Assembly (NCBI RefSeq): GCF_000017805.1
Contig: NC_009767.1
Location: 744,001 to 808,000 of the forward strand
Source of the DNA: Roseiflexus castenholzii DSM 13941
GTDB taxonomy: Bacteria > Chloroflexota > Chloroflexia > Chloroflexales > Roseiflexaceae
Length of the DNA: 64,000 bases
Direction of reading: 5' to 3'
The notes under the pieces are model-generated. The model was not told the DNA's origin. It ran no database searches and saw nothing but the letters and a program-made list of their open reading frames with translations. Both the position numbers and the translations under genes were made by a program. Shown here piece by piece: positions 8,753-16,657 of the stretch. The number at the start of each line of letters is the position of its first letter. Position 1 is the first letter of the stretch.

Positions 8753-9076
8753 CGGGTCGCCGTATACCGGGGATTGAACCGACAATAGCCATCCAGATCG
8801 AGAGTCAGTCGTTGAGACAATCGGCGCATATTGCGCGATCCTGAACAAAAGCGCTCAAAGCACGTCAGGCCGCTCTTGAGCGCCGGTGGCGCATTTGCCG
8901 CACCCCATCCGCCTTCGAACGGGTGGTGTTGAGCATGTCCGTCAATTCGTTGCGCAGCCGGAGTCCTTGACGCATGGCCAGGCGCTGCTCCTCGACCAGG
9001 TGCGTGCTGCCGTTCGTTTGAGCCATTCCTCGATCCGCACCGAAGAATCACAGATGCCACGGGTGACGGAATACAT
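8753..9076 (-). pseudogene. Decayed coding remnant, perhaps a transposase fragment
   Basis: On the reverse strand, an ATG near 9076 opens a frame reading MYSVTRGICDSSVRIEEWLK. It continues only by shifting frame into LVEEQRLAMRQGLRLRNELT and shifting again into FERFCSGSRNMRRLSQRL and DLDGYCRFNPRYTATR before a stop near 8753. Each piece looks protein-like, with amphipathic and basic character, but no single frame spans them. The C-terminal piece is reminiscent of transposase tails; this is a weak resemblance. The surroundings are otherwise gene-free. Confidence 0.3.
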
Positions 9077-9333
9077 GCTCTTCCCTGAGAAACGTCACCC
9101 CAATGGGATGGATGTCGCTAACGTTGAGGCTTTTTTGAGGCATCTGGCTGTCGCGGGGCTCCATAGGGCCGCGGCAGCGCCCCATGCGTATTCAGACCGA
9201 TGGTTAACCATCGGACGGAGCAGTTGGTTCCGCCCCAATGGTGGCGTGATGGGCAGGGATGGACCGGGCGCGCTGAGGGAGACCGGCGTCTCTTCCGCGC
9301 GTCCCGATTTCCCCAGCAATGATGGTCATTCTG
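9077..9333. other. Gene-free stretch
   Basis: No supported gene was found. An imperfect palindrome CCGATGGTTAACCATCGG lies at about 9199-9216. A phrase resembling the GC-rich sequence near 54060-54125 is also present. It is probably decayed intergenic repeat material. Confidence 0.4.
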
Positions 9334-9630
9334 TCAGAAGTCATCCGCGCCAGGGTTGCCGCGCCCGATCCTCCGGTTCCCGGCATCCGGCTGGGTCTGC
9401 GACAGCAGCACGAAGATCACCGTGCCGAGGATCGCTCCCAGGGCGCCCGGCAGAGTCACGGCGTGATCGGCGTGGACGATGCCGCTGCCGATGATGCCGC
9501 CGAGGAGTGCGCCAAAGACTCCTACCAGCGGGAGCACGACGACGCTCCCAGACATAGAACGGTGCGGCAACACCGCGCCGAGCAGCACTGCGACAAACAC
9601 GCCGATGATTGTCCAGACCAGATACGCCAT
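9334..9630 (-). CDS. Small glycine-rich membrane protein (GlsB/YeaQ/YmgE-like)
   Basis: A 98-residue protein with three hydrophobic stretches: LVWTIIGVFVAVLLGAVLP, VVVLPLVGVFGALLGGIIGS and LPGALGAILGTVIFVLLSQ. The glycine spacing and size match the transglycosylase-associated GlsB/YeaQ/YmgE group, small stress-linked inner-membrane proteins of unclear function. The C-terminal 20 residues are polar. Its start lies 5 bp after the stop of the upstream SPFH gene on the same strand, so the two are likely co-transcribed, which suggests an envelope role. Confidence 0.7.
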   Translation of the reverse strand: MAYLVWTIIGVFVAVLLGAVLPHRSMSGSVVVLPLVGVFGALLGGIIGSGIVHADHAVTLPGALGAILGTVIFVLLSQTQPDAGNRRIGRGNPGADDF

Positions 9631-9635
9631 TGTTA

Positions 9636-10655
9636 TTACGGCGTCGTTGGCGTCGTCGGCGCCGCCGGTTGCTCAGGCGTCGCAGGCTGCGATGGTTGTG
9701 TCGATGTCCGTTGCCCCGACGACGGGTTGGGCACGACCGTTGTGCCGGTTGCCATCTGGTTCAACAAGAGGGTAATGTTGGTATTGGGATCGATGAACCA
9801 GATATTGCCGCTCTTCAGCATTTCGACCATCAACTCACGCGTGCGTAATTCGAACAGTTCCGGGTTCTCGCGCCAGTAGCGTCCCTGGATTGCGCGCACC
9901 TGCGCCTCGCGGTTCGCCGCCTCGAGGGCCGCCGCCGTTTGCCCCTTTTCACGGGTCAGCGCCACGCGCGCTTCTTGCTCCGCCTGGAACAGATTGTTTG
10001 CCTGTTCCGCTTCGATCTGCTGGCGGCGGCGCTCCTCCGTTTCGATCTTGACTTCCAGGTTCGCCTTTTCGGAGAGGAGGCGGGCATATTCTTCACTGAC
10101 CTTAATATCGAGCACCTTCACCGCCTCGATAACAACAAACAGTTGATCGGCAGGGCTTTGCTGTCCGGGACCGGGCGGCGACGTCAGATTCGCGCGAATA
10201 CGTTGGGAAAACCCGCCGCGGTCGGAGAGCGCCTGGTCGAGCGTGAACTGCGTGCTGGCGCTCTTCAGCGCATCGGAGGCGAAACCTTCGAGTTGCAGAC
10301 GGAGGAGATCGTCTTCAGCGCCGAGGCGCGCATACATCTGGCGCAGTGACTCAGGATCGGTCTTCCGGCTGAAGTCGATCTGAATATCAATATCGTAGAG
10401 TTGCTTGTCACTGCTGGCGACATTCTGCGAGATCTGGAGCGTCTGACGGCGGACGTTCACAATCTCGACGCGCGTCAGCGGCGCAAACGGACGGAAGAAG
10501 ACACCCGGTTCCTGCACGCCTTCAACCGCACCGCTGGTGATGATGATCCCGCGTTGCCCTTCGTCCACCTGCACAAAGCGCGCGGTCGCCGCTCCCAATC
10601 CAACGATGATCAACAGCGCAAACACAATGGCGATAGTCCGCCCTGCAACATTCAT
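9636..10655 (-). CDS. SPFH/prohibitin-domain membrane protein
   Basis: The 339-residue protein has an N-terminal membrane anchor (TIAIVFALLIIVGLGAATA, about 6-24) and an SPFH domain starting at VDEGQRGIIITSGAVEGVQE and PGVFFRPFAPLTRVEIVNVR. A long charged coiled coil (about 195-275, rich in Glu, Arg and Ala, with EERRRQQIEAEQANNLFQAE) follows, then a Pro/Thr-rich tail. Such proteins form ring-shaped membrane scaffolds and often guard FtsH or membrane domains. The start was set at ATG 10655 because AAGGAGGAAGAGGC directly precedes it; an upstream in-frame start at 10880 is rejected. It is likely co-transcribed with the small membrane protein downstream. Confidence 0.88.
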   Translation of the reverse strand: MNVAGRTIAIVFALLIIVGLGAATARFVQVDEGQRGIIITSGAVEGVQEPGVFFRPFAPLTRVEIVNVRRQTLQISQNVASSDKQLYDIDIQIDFSRKTDPESLRQMYARLGAEDDLLRLQLEGFASDALKSASTQFTLDQALSDRGGFSQRIRANLTSPPGPGQQSPADQLFVVIEAVKVLDIKVSEEYARLLSEKANLEVKIETEERRRQQIEAEQANNLFQAEQEARVALTREKGQTAAALEAANREAQVRAIQGRYWRENPELFELRTRELMVEMLKSGNIWFIDPNTNITLLLNQMATGTTVVPNPSSGQRTSTQPSQPATPEQPAAPTTPTTP

Positions 10656-11141
10656 GCCTCTTCCTCCTTGTTGTGTCGATGGCTGGTTCTGGCGTTTACG
10701 ATCAGACATAACGGCGCTCCGGCGCGAGGCGCCCTGCAAGTGCGATTGCTTCATTATACGAGGAGATGCACCGATTGTCACTATGTGGATGCGGTGCGGG
10801 GGCGCTGCGCGTGGGTATGAACACCCGCGTTGCCGCCGACGTCCGCTGTCGCCGGTTTGATGCGCCGCTTTTACCCTCACCCCCTGCCCCTCTCCTGCCT
10901 GTGGGAGAGGGGAAACCGGCGCCGCGCGCGCGGTCCGTCCCCTGGCGGGTGTGGGGGCGGGGGAGCGCGGGAGTTCTATCCGCCCTTGAAGTCAATCGGT
11001 GGGAGGATGCGTCTGAAGGGGGGCGCGTTAGCGTCCGTCGTTCTGAATGAACGACGGTTGAAGGTCGCGCGAGGGCGGGATCAGGTGCAATCGTTCCCCT
11101 CCATCTGTCGAGGATCATCCGCCAAAAAAAGAGTCTTTGAG
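10656..11141. repeat. Intergenic stretch with a diverged copy of GC-rich repeat B
   Basis: No gene is supported here. At about 10871-10970 it carries TTACCCTCACCCCCTGCCCC and further matches to the GC-rich repeat at 32052-32220. The rest, between the SPFH gene and the dabB promoter, shows nothing recognisable. Confidence 0.55.
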
Positions 11142-11189
11142 ATGTCAATATATCTTTTTATTGACATTTACGATAATTTTCGATATTCT
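11142..11189 (+). promoter_or_regulatory. dabB promoter with overlapping palindromic operator candidate
   Basis: ATGTCAATA (11142-11150) and TATTGACAT (11159-11167) form a perfect 9-bp inverted repeat with an 8-bp spacer. The right arm contains the -35 box TTGACA (11161-11166), followed by a 17-bp spacer and TATTCT (11184-11189). A protein bound to the palindrome would cover the -35 box. The region is strikingly AT-rich against its surroundings. Confidence 0.65.
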
Positions 11190-11207
11190 CTTGTTCGAGA
11201 CAGTCTC

Positions 11208-11334
11208 ATGCCAATGACCTGTGAACATCCGGTATGGTCACTCCGAGCAGCGCGAGGGGTCGCGCGCAACCCGCTTAGATTCCTCGCTGCGCTCGGAATG
11301 ACCAGCATGCGGCATCGTCAAGCGTCATTGGTAT
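11208..11334 (+). repeat. Dispersed element A, copy 2
   Basis: The left end is degenerate (ATGCCAAT) and the right end is ATTGGTAT (11327-11334). It has one CCTCGCTGCGCTCGGAATGAC-like module. It sits between the dabB promoter and the dabB start (27 bp before ATG), so it would be transcribed as part of the dabB leader. Confidence 0.9.
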
Positions 11335-11360
11335 CAGCACCAAAAGGAGGGGCACATTCT

Positions 11361-12941
11361 ATGGAGGGTATGATGGGTGGCAATCTGGCGCTTATCGGGT
11401 ATCTTGCGCCGCTGTCGCTGGCAGTTGTGGCGCTCATCGCGTGGCTGTCGCGGTCGGTTAATCTGACGTTTCAGCTTGGACGCATTGCCAGTATCGGTTC
11501 GTTCCTGCTGTTGCTTGGGCTTGGGATTGTCGTCTTCACCTCCGGTCCGATGGTCAGTCCGGTAATCGGCGTCGGCGAGGCGGGCATCGCCCTGCGCCTC
11601 GATGCGCTGAGCGTGATGATGTCGTGGTTGGTGACGCTGCTGGGGACGCTGCTGATCCAGTTCAGCCGCAACTATCTCGATGGCGATCCGCACCAGAAAC
11701 TCTTTTTCATCCGCCTCTACCTGACGGTCAGCGCGGTTCTGTTGATGGTGCTGTCCGGTAATCTCTGGCAACTGGTTCTGGCGTGGATTGGCATGAGTCT
11801 TGCGTTGCACGAGCTGCTGGTGTTTTATCCTGAGCGTCCGCGCGCTCTTCGGGCTGCCCGCAAGAAATTCATTACCGCCCGCATCGGCGATGTGTGCCTG
11901 ATCGTTGCTGCGGTGTTGCTCGCGCAAACATTTGGTACGACCGATCTGGGCATGATCCGTGAGGCGGCTGCCAGTGCGCTTGCAGGTGGAACCATCCCCG
12001 CCGGTGCTGCCATCGCAGCGATCCTGATCGTCATCGTCGCTGCGCTGAAATCGGCGATGTTCCCTTTCCATGGCTGGCTGCTCGAAGTGATGGAAACGCC
12101 AACCCCGGTGTCGGCGCTGCTGCACGCCGGTCTGCTCAATGCGGGCATCTTCCTGGTGGTGCGCTTTGGCGAACTGGTGTTCCTGTCGACCCCGGCGCTG
12201 ATTCTGTTGATCGTGCTCGGCGGGTTCACGGCGATTTTCGCCTCGTCGTCAATGATTACGCAGACCAGCGTCAAGGTCTCGCTGGCGTATTCGAGCGCTG
12301 CGCATATGGGCTTTATGATTATGCTGTGCGGCTTTGGCGCGCACACGGTTGCAATTATGCACCTCATCGCTCACTCCTGCTACAAGGCGCACGCCTTCCT
12401 GTCGTCCGGCAGCATCATCGAGTATGTGCGGGATACCGGCGCCCAGAAACTCGACACCGCGCCGCACCCGCTCAGTCTCCTGGCAAATATGGCGGTTTCC
12501 GTGGCGGTCTTTCTAGCGGTCGCCACTGCCATCGGCATCGACATCACCAAGCGACCGGGTGAAACCGCGATGATCACGATATTTATGATTGCCGTCGCCT
12601 ATTTGCTGGTGAAGGGCAATACCGACAAAGCGCCCATCTCTGTGATCGGACGCACGATGCTGATGGCTACCCTGGTGACGATGGCCTTCTTCGCTCTGGA
12701 GGTCATGGCTGAGGCGCTGCTCGGCGGCGCTGTGGCGGTCTATCCGCCGCTCGATATGCCGACGATGATCGCCGTGGTGCTGGCAGTTGTGCTCTTCGGC
12801 ATCGTGATGGCGTTCAGCGCGTTCCTGCCTGCGCTGGTGAATCGCCCCGCGTGGCGGGCGCTCTATGTTCACCTCAAGAACGGTTTCTATGCTAACGCTA
12901 TGTTCGACCGCTTCCTGGACGTCTTCCGACTGGCTCGCTGA
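11361..12941 (+). CDS. dabB: DabB: NuoL/MrpA-like membrane subunit of the DAB inorganic-carbon pump
   Basis: The 526-residue protein has about 13 hydrophobic segments and the proton-antiporter core of NADH dehydrogenase subunit 5. Examples are ALKSAMFPFHGWLLEVMETP with TPVSALLHAGLLNAGIFLVV (about 233-265) and AYSSAAHMGFMIMLCGFGAH. It is shorter than true NuoL and lies directly upstream of dabA, which identifies it as the DabB partner. DabB is thought to let cations flow to drive CO2 hydration by DabA. I chose ATG 11361 because AAAGGAGGGG precedes it; the frame runs further upstream through repeat DNA, which is rejected. Confidence 0.9.
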   Translation: MEGMMGGNLALIGYLAPLSLAVVALIAWLSRSVNLTFQLGRIASIGSFLLLLGLGIVVFTSGPMVSPVIGVGEAGIALRLDALSVMMSWLVTLLGTLLIQFSRNYLDGDPHQKLFFIRLYLTVSAVLLMVLSGNLWQLVLAWIGMSLALHELLVFYPERPRALRAARKKFITARIGDVCLIVAAVLLAQTFGTTDLGMIREAAASALAGGTIPAGAAIAAILIVIVAALKSAMFPFHGWLLEVMETPTPVSALLHAGLLNAGIFLVVRFGELVFLSTPALILLIVLGGFTAIFASSSMITQTSVKVSLAYSSAAHMGFMIMLCGFGAHTVAIMHLIAHSCYKAHAFLSSGSIIEYVRDTGAQKLDTAPHPLSLLANMAVSVAVFLAVATAIGIDITKRPGETAMITIFMIAVAYLLVKGNTDKAPISVIGRTMLMATLVTMAFFALEVMAEALLGGAVAVYPPLDMPTMIAVVLAVVLFGIVMAFSAFLPALVNRPAWRALYVHLKNGFYANAMFDRFLDVFRLAR

Positions 12942-12979
12942 TCCGTGGTGTGGATGCACTCTTTGAGGAGGAACAAAGC

Positions 12980-15502
12980 ATGATGATGCACATGGCTGAG
13001 ACTCGAACCCGACCTGCGCCAATGATGGCTGCGTCGCTTCAGATGGTTACCGCCGATATGATCGCGGCAGCAGCGAAGCGCGCCGAGCAGCGCATCGCTC
13101 CGCTGTGGCCCCTGCGCAATTTTGTGGCGGTCAATCCATATCTGGGTCTGCTCGATTACTCCTTCGAGACCGCCGCCGAACTGCTGGCGCGCCGGGCTGG
13201 CGCCCGGACGACCGCCCCACGCGCGTTCTATGCGCAGGCAATTCGCGACGGGCGCATCACCGATGCCGATCTTGCGTCCGCTCTGGCTGAGGGAAGCCCA
13301 TCCCCCGGCGCACCTGCGACCGTCGAGGCGCTGAAGGCGTTCGCCTTGAGCAATGCGCCAGAGCCGACCTTCACCACGCTGCCGACTGTCGCCGATGTTG
13401 CGCGTGAGATCACCGGCGTCAACTGGGCTGATATTGTGACCGACTCGATCTCGGCGTGGGCCGGCGCCTACTTCGATCTGGGTCAGTCCTACTGGCGGTC
13501 GCCCTGGAAACCGATGTCGGCGTATGCTGCATGGCGGGCTGAGGCAACGTATGACCGAACACCACATATACGCGGCGCTCAGGGCTTTCATCAGGCGCTG
13601 CGTGAATTGCCGGAATCGGCGATGGAAACGATTATTGCGGCAGTGGAGATGTTGCATATTCCCGCCGATGGGCTTGAAGCATATCTGCACCGGCTCTTGC
13701 TGACCATTCACGGTTGGGCTGGTTATGCCCGCTACCTGCGCTGGGAAGCCGAACTCTACGGTGGCGCAGATCACACGCTGACCGATCTGCTGGCGATCCG
13801 CCTGGTGTGGGAAGTGGCGCTCTGGCGCAGTTTCGCGTCCAGAGGAATGGCGGAAGCGTGGCGCACACGCAGTCATGAATTGGTCGGCGATCAACTGGAT
13901 GCAGCGCTCCAGCGCGCGATCGCTGGCGATCTGTTGCTCCAGCGCGCCTTCGAGAAAGCGTATCAGCGCCAGTTGTTTGCCTGCCTCGGTACGCCAAAAC
14001 CGGTCAAACACGCAACACGGAAGCGGGCGCAGGCCGCCTTCTGCATCGATGTCCGCTCCGAGATCTTTCGGCGCGCGCTCGAAACCGTGACCGATGAGAT
14101 CGAGACAATCGGATTTGCGGGTTTCTTTGGCTTCCCGATCGAGTATGTGCCGCTGGCGGAAACCCGCGGCGGAGCGCAGTGTCCGGTCTTGCTTACGCCG
14201 CAGTTCGTCATTGCCGAGTCGGTCGGCGGTGCGTCCGAAACTGAAGTGACCGCCGTGATCGAGAAGCGCGCCCTGAATCAGCGCGTCGCCAAAGTATGGC
14301 GCATGTTCAAGTTCGGACCGGTCTCCTGCTTCGGGTTCGTCGGTCCGGTCGGGCTGGCATATGTGCGGAAGTTGCTGCTGGATACGCTGGGAATTACCCG
14401 CCCGGTGCCGCATCCGGCGACTTTCGGGCTGGATGCGCGCACCCGCGAGCGCGTCAAACCGAGCCTCGAACCGCGCGCGATCGGTGGGCGCACAACGGGC
14501 ATGTCGCCGGAGCAGCGGGTGAATGTCGCCGAAGGCGCACTCAAAGCGATGTCGTTGACGAGCAACTTTGCTCGCCTCGTGCTGCTTGCCGGGCACGGCT
14601 CGACGACCGTCAACAACCCGCATGCGACCGGTCTTGACTGCGGCGCATGCGGTGGTCATACCGGCGAGGCGAATGTGCGGGTGGCAGTGCAGATACTTAA
14701 CGATCCGGCGGCGCGCACCGGCTTGAAAGCGCGCGGCATTGTCATTCCAGACGATACCGTGTTTGTGGCCGGTCTACACGACACCACGACCGATGATGTG
14801 ACCATTTTTGATAAGAATGATATTCCGGCAAGCCATGCCGATGATCTGAGGCGGCTCGAAGCCGATCTCGCCGCCGCCGGACGACTGGCGCGCGCCGAGC
14901 GGGCTGCTTTGCTGAAGATTGATCCGAAGGGGAACATCGACGGCGCGGTGCGTCAGCGGAGCAGAGACTGGTCGCAGGTGCGGCCAGAATGGGGACTGGC
15001 CGGCTGTGCAGCATTTATTGCCGCCCCGCGCGACCGCACTGCTGGCGCGAAACTGGATGGTCGCTCGTTCCTGCACAACTACGACTGGCGGCAGGACGAA
15101 GGCTTCGGCGTGCTGGAACTGATCATGACGGCGCCGATGATTGTCGCAAGCTGGATCAATTTGCAGTACTACGGCTCGACGGTGGACAACCGGGTTTTTG
15201 GCAGCGGCAACAAGACGCTGCACAATGTCGTCGGCACCCTTGGCGTACTCGAAGGCAATTCCGGCGACCTGCGGGTCGGGCTGCCGTGGCAGTCGGTCCA
15301 CGATGGCGAACGCTATGTCCACGAGCCGATGCGCCTGCACGTGATGATTGAAGCGCCGATTGAGGCGATGACCGCAATTATCGCCCGACATGAGCAGGTG
15401 CGGCAGTTGCTCGACAACGGCTGGCTCTACCTGTTTGCGCTCGACGAGCGTGGCAAAGTGACGCATACGTATGCTGGCGGTTTGCGATGGGAGGCGTGTT
15501 GA
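12980..15502 (+). CDS. dabA: DabA: zinc-dependent CO2-hydrating subunit of the DAB pump (UPF0753/DUF2309)
   Basis: The 840-residue protein carries the beta-carbonic-anhydrase-like zinc site of DabA. Cys355 and Asp357 sit in FCIDVRSE, His539 in LLAGHGSTT, and Cys554 in GLDCGACGGH. The 15-residue His-to-Cys spacing and the C-x-D pair match the published Halothiobacillus site. DabA is a peripheral membrane protein that makes bicarbonate from CO2 one way, coupled to DabB. ATG 12980 was chosen because TTTGAGGAGGAAC precedes it. The gene starts 38 bp after dabB, so they form an operon. Confidence 0.93.
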   Translation: MMMHMAETRTRPAPMMAASLQMVTADMIAAAAKRAEQRIAPLWPLRNFVAVNPYLGLLDYSFETAAELLARRAGARTTAPRAFYAQAIRDGRITDADLASALAEGSPSPGAPATVEALKAFALSNAPEPTFTTLPTVADVAREITGVNWADIVTDSISAWAGAYFDLGQSYWRSPWKPMSAYAAWRAEATYDRTPHIRGAQGFHQALRELPESAMETIIAAVEMLHIPADGLEAYLHRLLLTIHGWAGYARYLRWEAELYGGADHTLTDLLAIRLVWEVALWRSFASRGMAEAWRTRSHELVGDQLDAALQRAIAGDLLLQRAFEKAYQRQLFACLGTPKPVKHATRKRAQAAFCIDVRSEIFRRALETVTDEIETIGFAGFFGFPIEYVPLAETRGGAQCPVLLTPQFVIAESVGGASETEVTAVIEKRALNQRVAKVWRMFKFGPVSCFGFVGPVGLAYVRKLLLDTLGITRPVPHPATFGLDARTRERVKPSLEPRAIGGRTTGMSPEQRVNVAEGALKAMSLTSNFARLVLLAGHGSTTVNNPHATGLDCGACGGHTGEANVRVAVQILNDPAARTGLKARGIVIPDDTVFVAGLHDTTTDDVTIFDKNDIPASHADDLRRLEADLAAAGRLARAERAALLKIDPKGNIDGAVRQRSRDWSQVRPEWGLAGCAAFIAAPRDRTAGAKLDGRSFLHNYDWRQDEGFGVLELIMTAPMIVASWINLQYYGSTVDNRVFGSGNKTLHNVVGTLGVLEGNSGDLRVGLPWQSVHDGERYVHEPMRLHVMIEAPIEAMTAIIARHEQVRQLLDNGWLYLFALDERGKVTHTYAGGLRWEAC

Positions 15503-16028
15503 GTCGCTCGTGGGCAGAGCGTGGACAATCCTCCCACAGGGACGACGTGAAACCGGCATACCGGCATTGACCCCTGCGCTGCGGGTAAAGCCCTCGCTCA
15601 GGAGGCGGAAGATCCACGGGGGCTTGCGTGAACTCAGTAAGGGCTTTTGCCCGCAGATGGCGGGTTTATAAGAATCATAAGTCGTAGGCTGCCGGATGCG
15701 CGAAGCCCGCCTTCGCAGGTGAGCGCGAATGGCGCCGAAATTATACCAATTCCCGGTGACCATCCGGCATGGGCACCCCGAGCCGCGCGAGGGGTCGGGC
15801 GCGACCCGCTCAGATTCCTCGCTGCGTTTACCCTGAGCGAAGCGAAGGGCTCGGAATGACCAGTCGCTGCGTTTACCCTGAGCGAAGCGAAGGGCTCGGA
15901 ATGACACGCATGCGGCATCTTCAATCGTCATTGGTATTAATTGCTCAAAGACCATCGACTTGGCGAAAGATTACTCTGTCGCTGCCGTGACGGCGGCGCA
16001 GAGTTATTCATACAGCCACCTCAATGCT
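15503..16028. repeat. Intergenic stretch; dispersed element A, copy 3 (15743-15937)
   Basis: Copy 3 spans 15743-15937 (ATACCAAT to ATTGGTAT) and includes two longer modules containing TTTACCCTGAGCGAAGCGAA. The 240 bp between the dabA stop and the element hold no gene I can support. The remaining 91 bp precede the DsrE-like gene. Confidence 0.85.
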
Positions 16029-16400
16029 ATGACGACCAAACCGCAATTAGTCATCATCATCACCCACGCCGGGCACGATCCCGGCGCCGCAACGCTGGGT
16101 TTTCTGACCGCCAGCGCGGCGCTTGCCGCCGGAAATCGCGCCGCGGTGCTGCTGCGCGGGGAAGGCGTTTTGTGCGCCACATCCGAAGGATGGGCCGCCG
16201 GTTTGCACGCGGCAGGATATCCGCCGTTGCGTGAGGCGCGTGATGCCTATCGCACAGCCGGAGGAACGCTGTATCTGTCGCAGCCGTGTCTCCGGCGCTA
16301 CTGGCTCAACGCTGATAACGGTCTTTTGCCGGATGTACGTGTGCTGAGCATCGCGGACATAGCGGCGCTCTGTGTCGGGACGACCACAGTAACGTTCTGA
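16029..16400 (+). CDS. DsrE/F-like small protein
   Basis: The 123-residue protein begins MTTKPQLVIIITHAGHDPGA and has the small alternating beta-alpha pattern of DsrE-like proteins: LVIIITH strand, TLGFLTASAALAAGNRAAVLL, then GVLCATSEGWAAG and a C-terminal DVRVLSIADIAALC. Some members relay sulfur or act as peroxiredoxin-like accessory proteins; no such role is shown here. A TTG start at 15960 would add 23 residues, but neither start has a clear ribosome-binding site. It lies between dabA and the ATPase/winged-helix gene, so a link to the carbon cluster is possible but unproven. Confidence 0.65.
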   Translation: MTTKPQLVIIITHAGHDPGAATLGFLTASAALAAGNRAAVLLRGEGVLCATSEGWAAGLHAAGYPPLREARDAYRTAGGTLYLSQPCLRRYWLNADNGLLPDVRVLSIADIAALCVGTTTVTF

Positions 16401-16434
16401 CGGCGCCGGCAAACCTTGCGTAAGGAGAACGCCG

Positions 16435-16473
16435 ATGACATGGATGCAACGGACGCGCCTGGATCTGAGATAG
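16435..16473 (+). other. 12-codon reading frame behind a perfect Shine-Dalgarno
   Basis: TAAGGAGAAC (16421-16430) precedes ATG 16435 and a frame encoding MTWMQRTRLDLR before TAG. It lies 34 bp after the DsrE-like stop. It could be a leader peptide, a remnant of a longer gene, or chance. Nothing else between 16474 and 16616 looks coding. Confidence 0.35.
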
Positions 16474-16657
16474 GAAGCGACCGATCTGTGCAACTCCGTC
16501 TCGATCCGCGACAAGCCGTATCCTCACGCACGCCGCATGACCAGAGCGTCCTGACTCTCCGCCGATGACGACGCTCTGCTGATGTCGATATGCCGACACG
16601 CCCGCGCAAAGTGTGGTATAGTGATTGTCAGCAATGTCGCTGAATGCAGGTGAGCCT

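Noticed and set aside
8770..8800. tRNA T-arm-like sequence (GGTTCAATCC on the reverse strand)
   Set aside because: No matching T-stem, anticodon arm or acceptor stem could be built. It lies in the coding-like remnant.
10830..11360. A 177-codon N-terminal extension of dabB
   Set aside because: The extension runs through repeat DNA and the AT-rich promoter. A strong ribosome-binding site marks ATG 11361.
12941..12979. Starting DabA at ATG 12950
   Set aside because: No ribosome-binding site precedes 12950, whereas TTTGAGGAGGAAC is well placed for ATG 12980.
15774..15955. Short frames reading SFRALRFAQGK-type peptides (also near 19180 and 49060)
   Set aside because: These come from translating the modules of dispersed element A in various frames; they are not genes.
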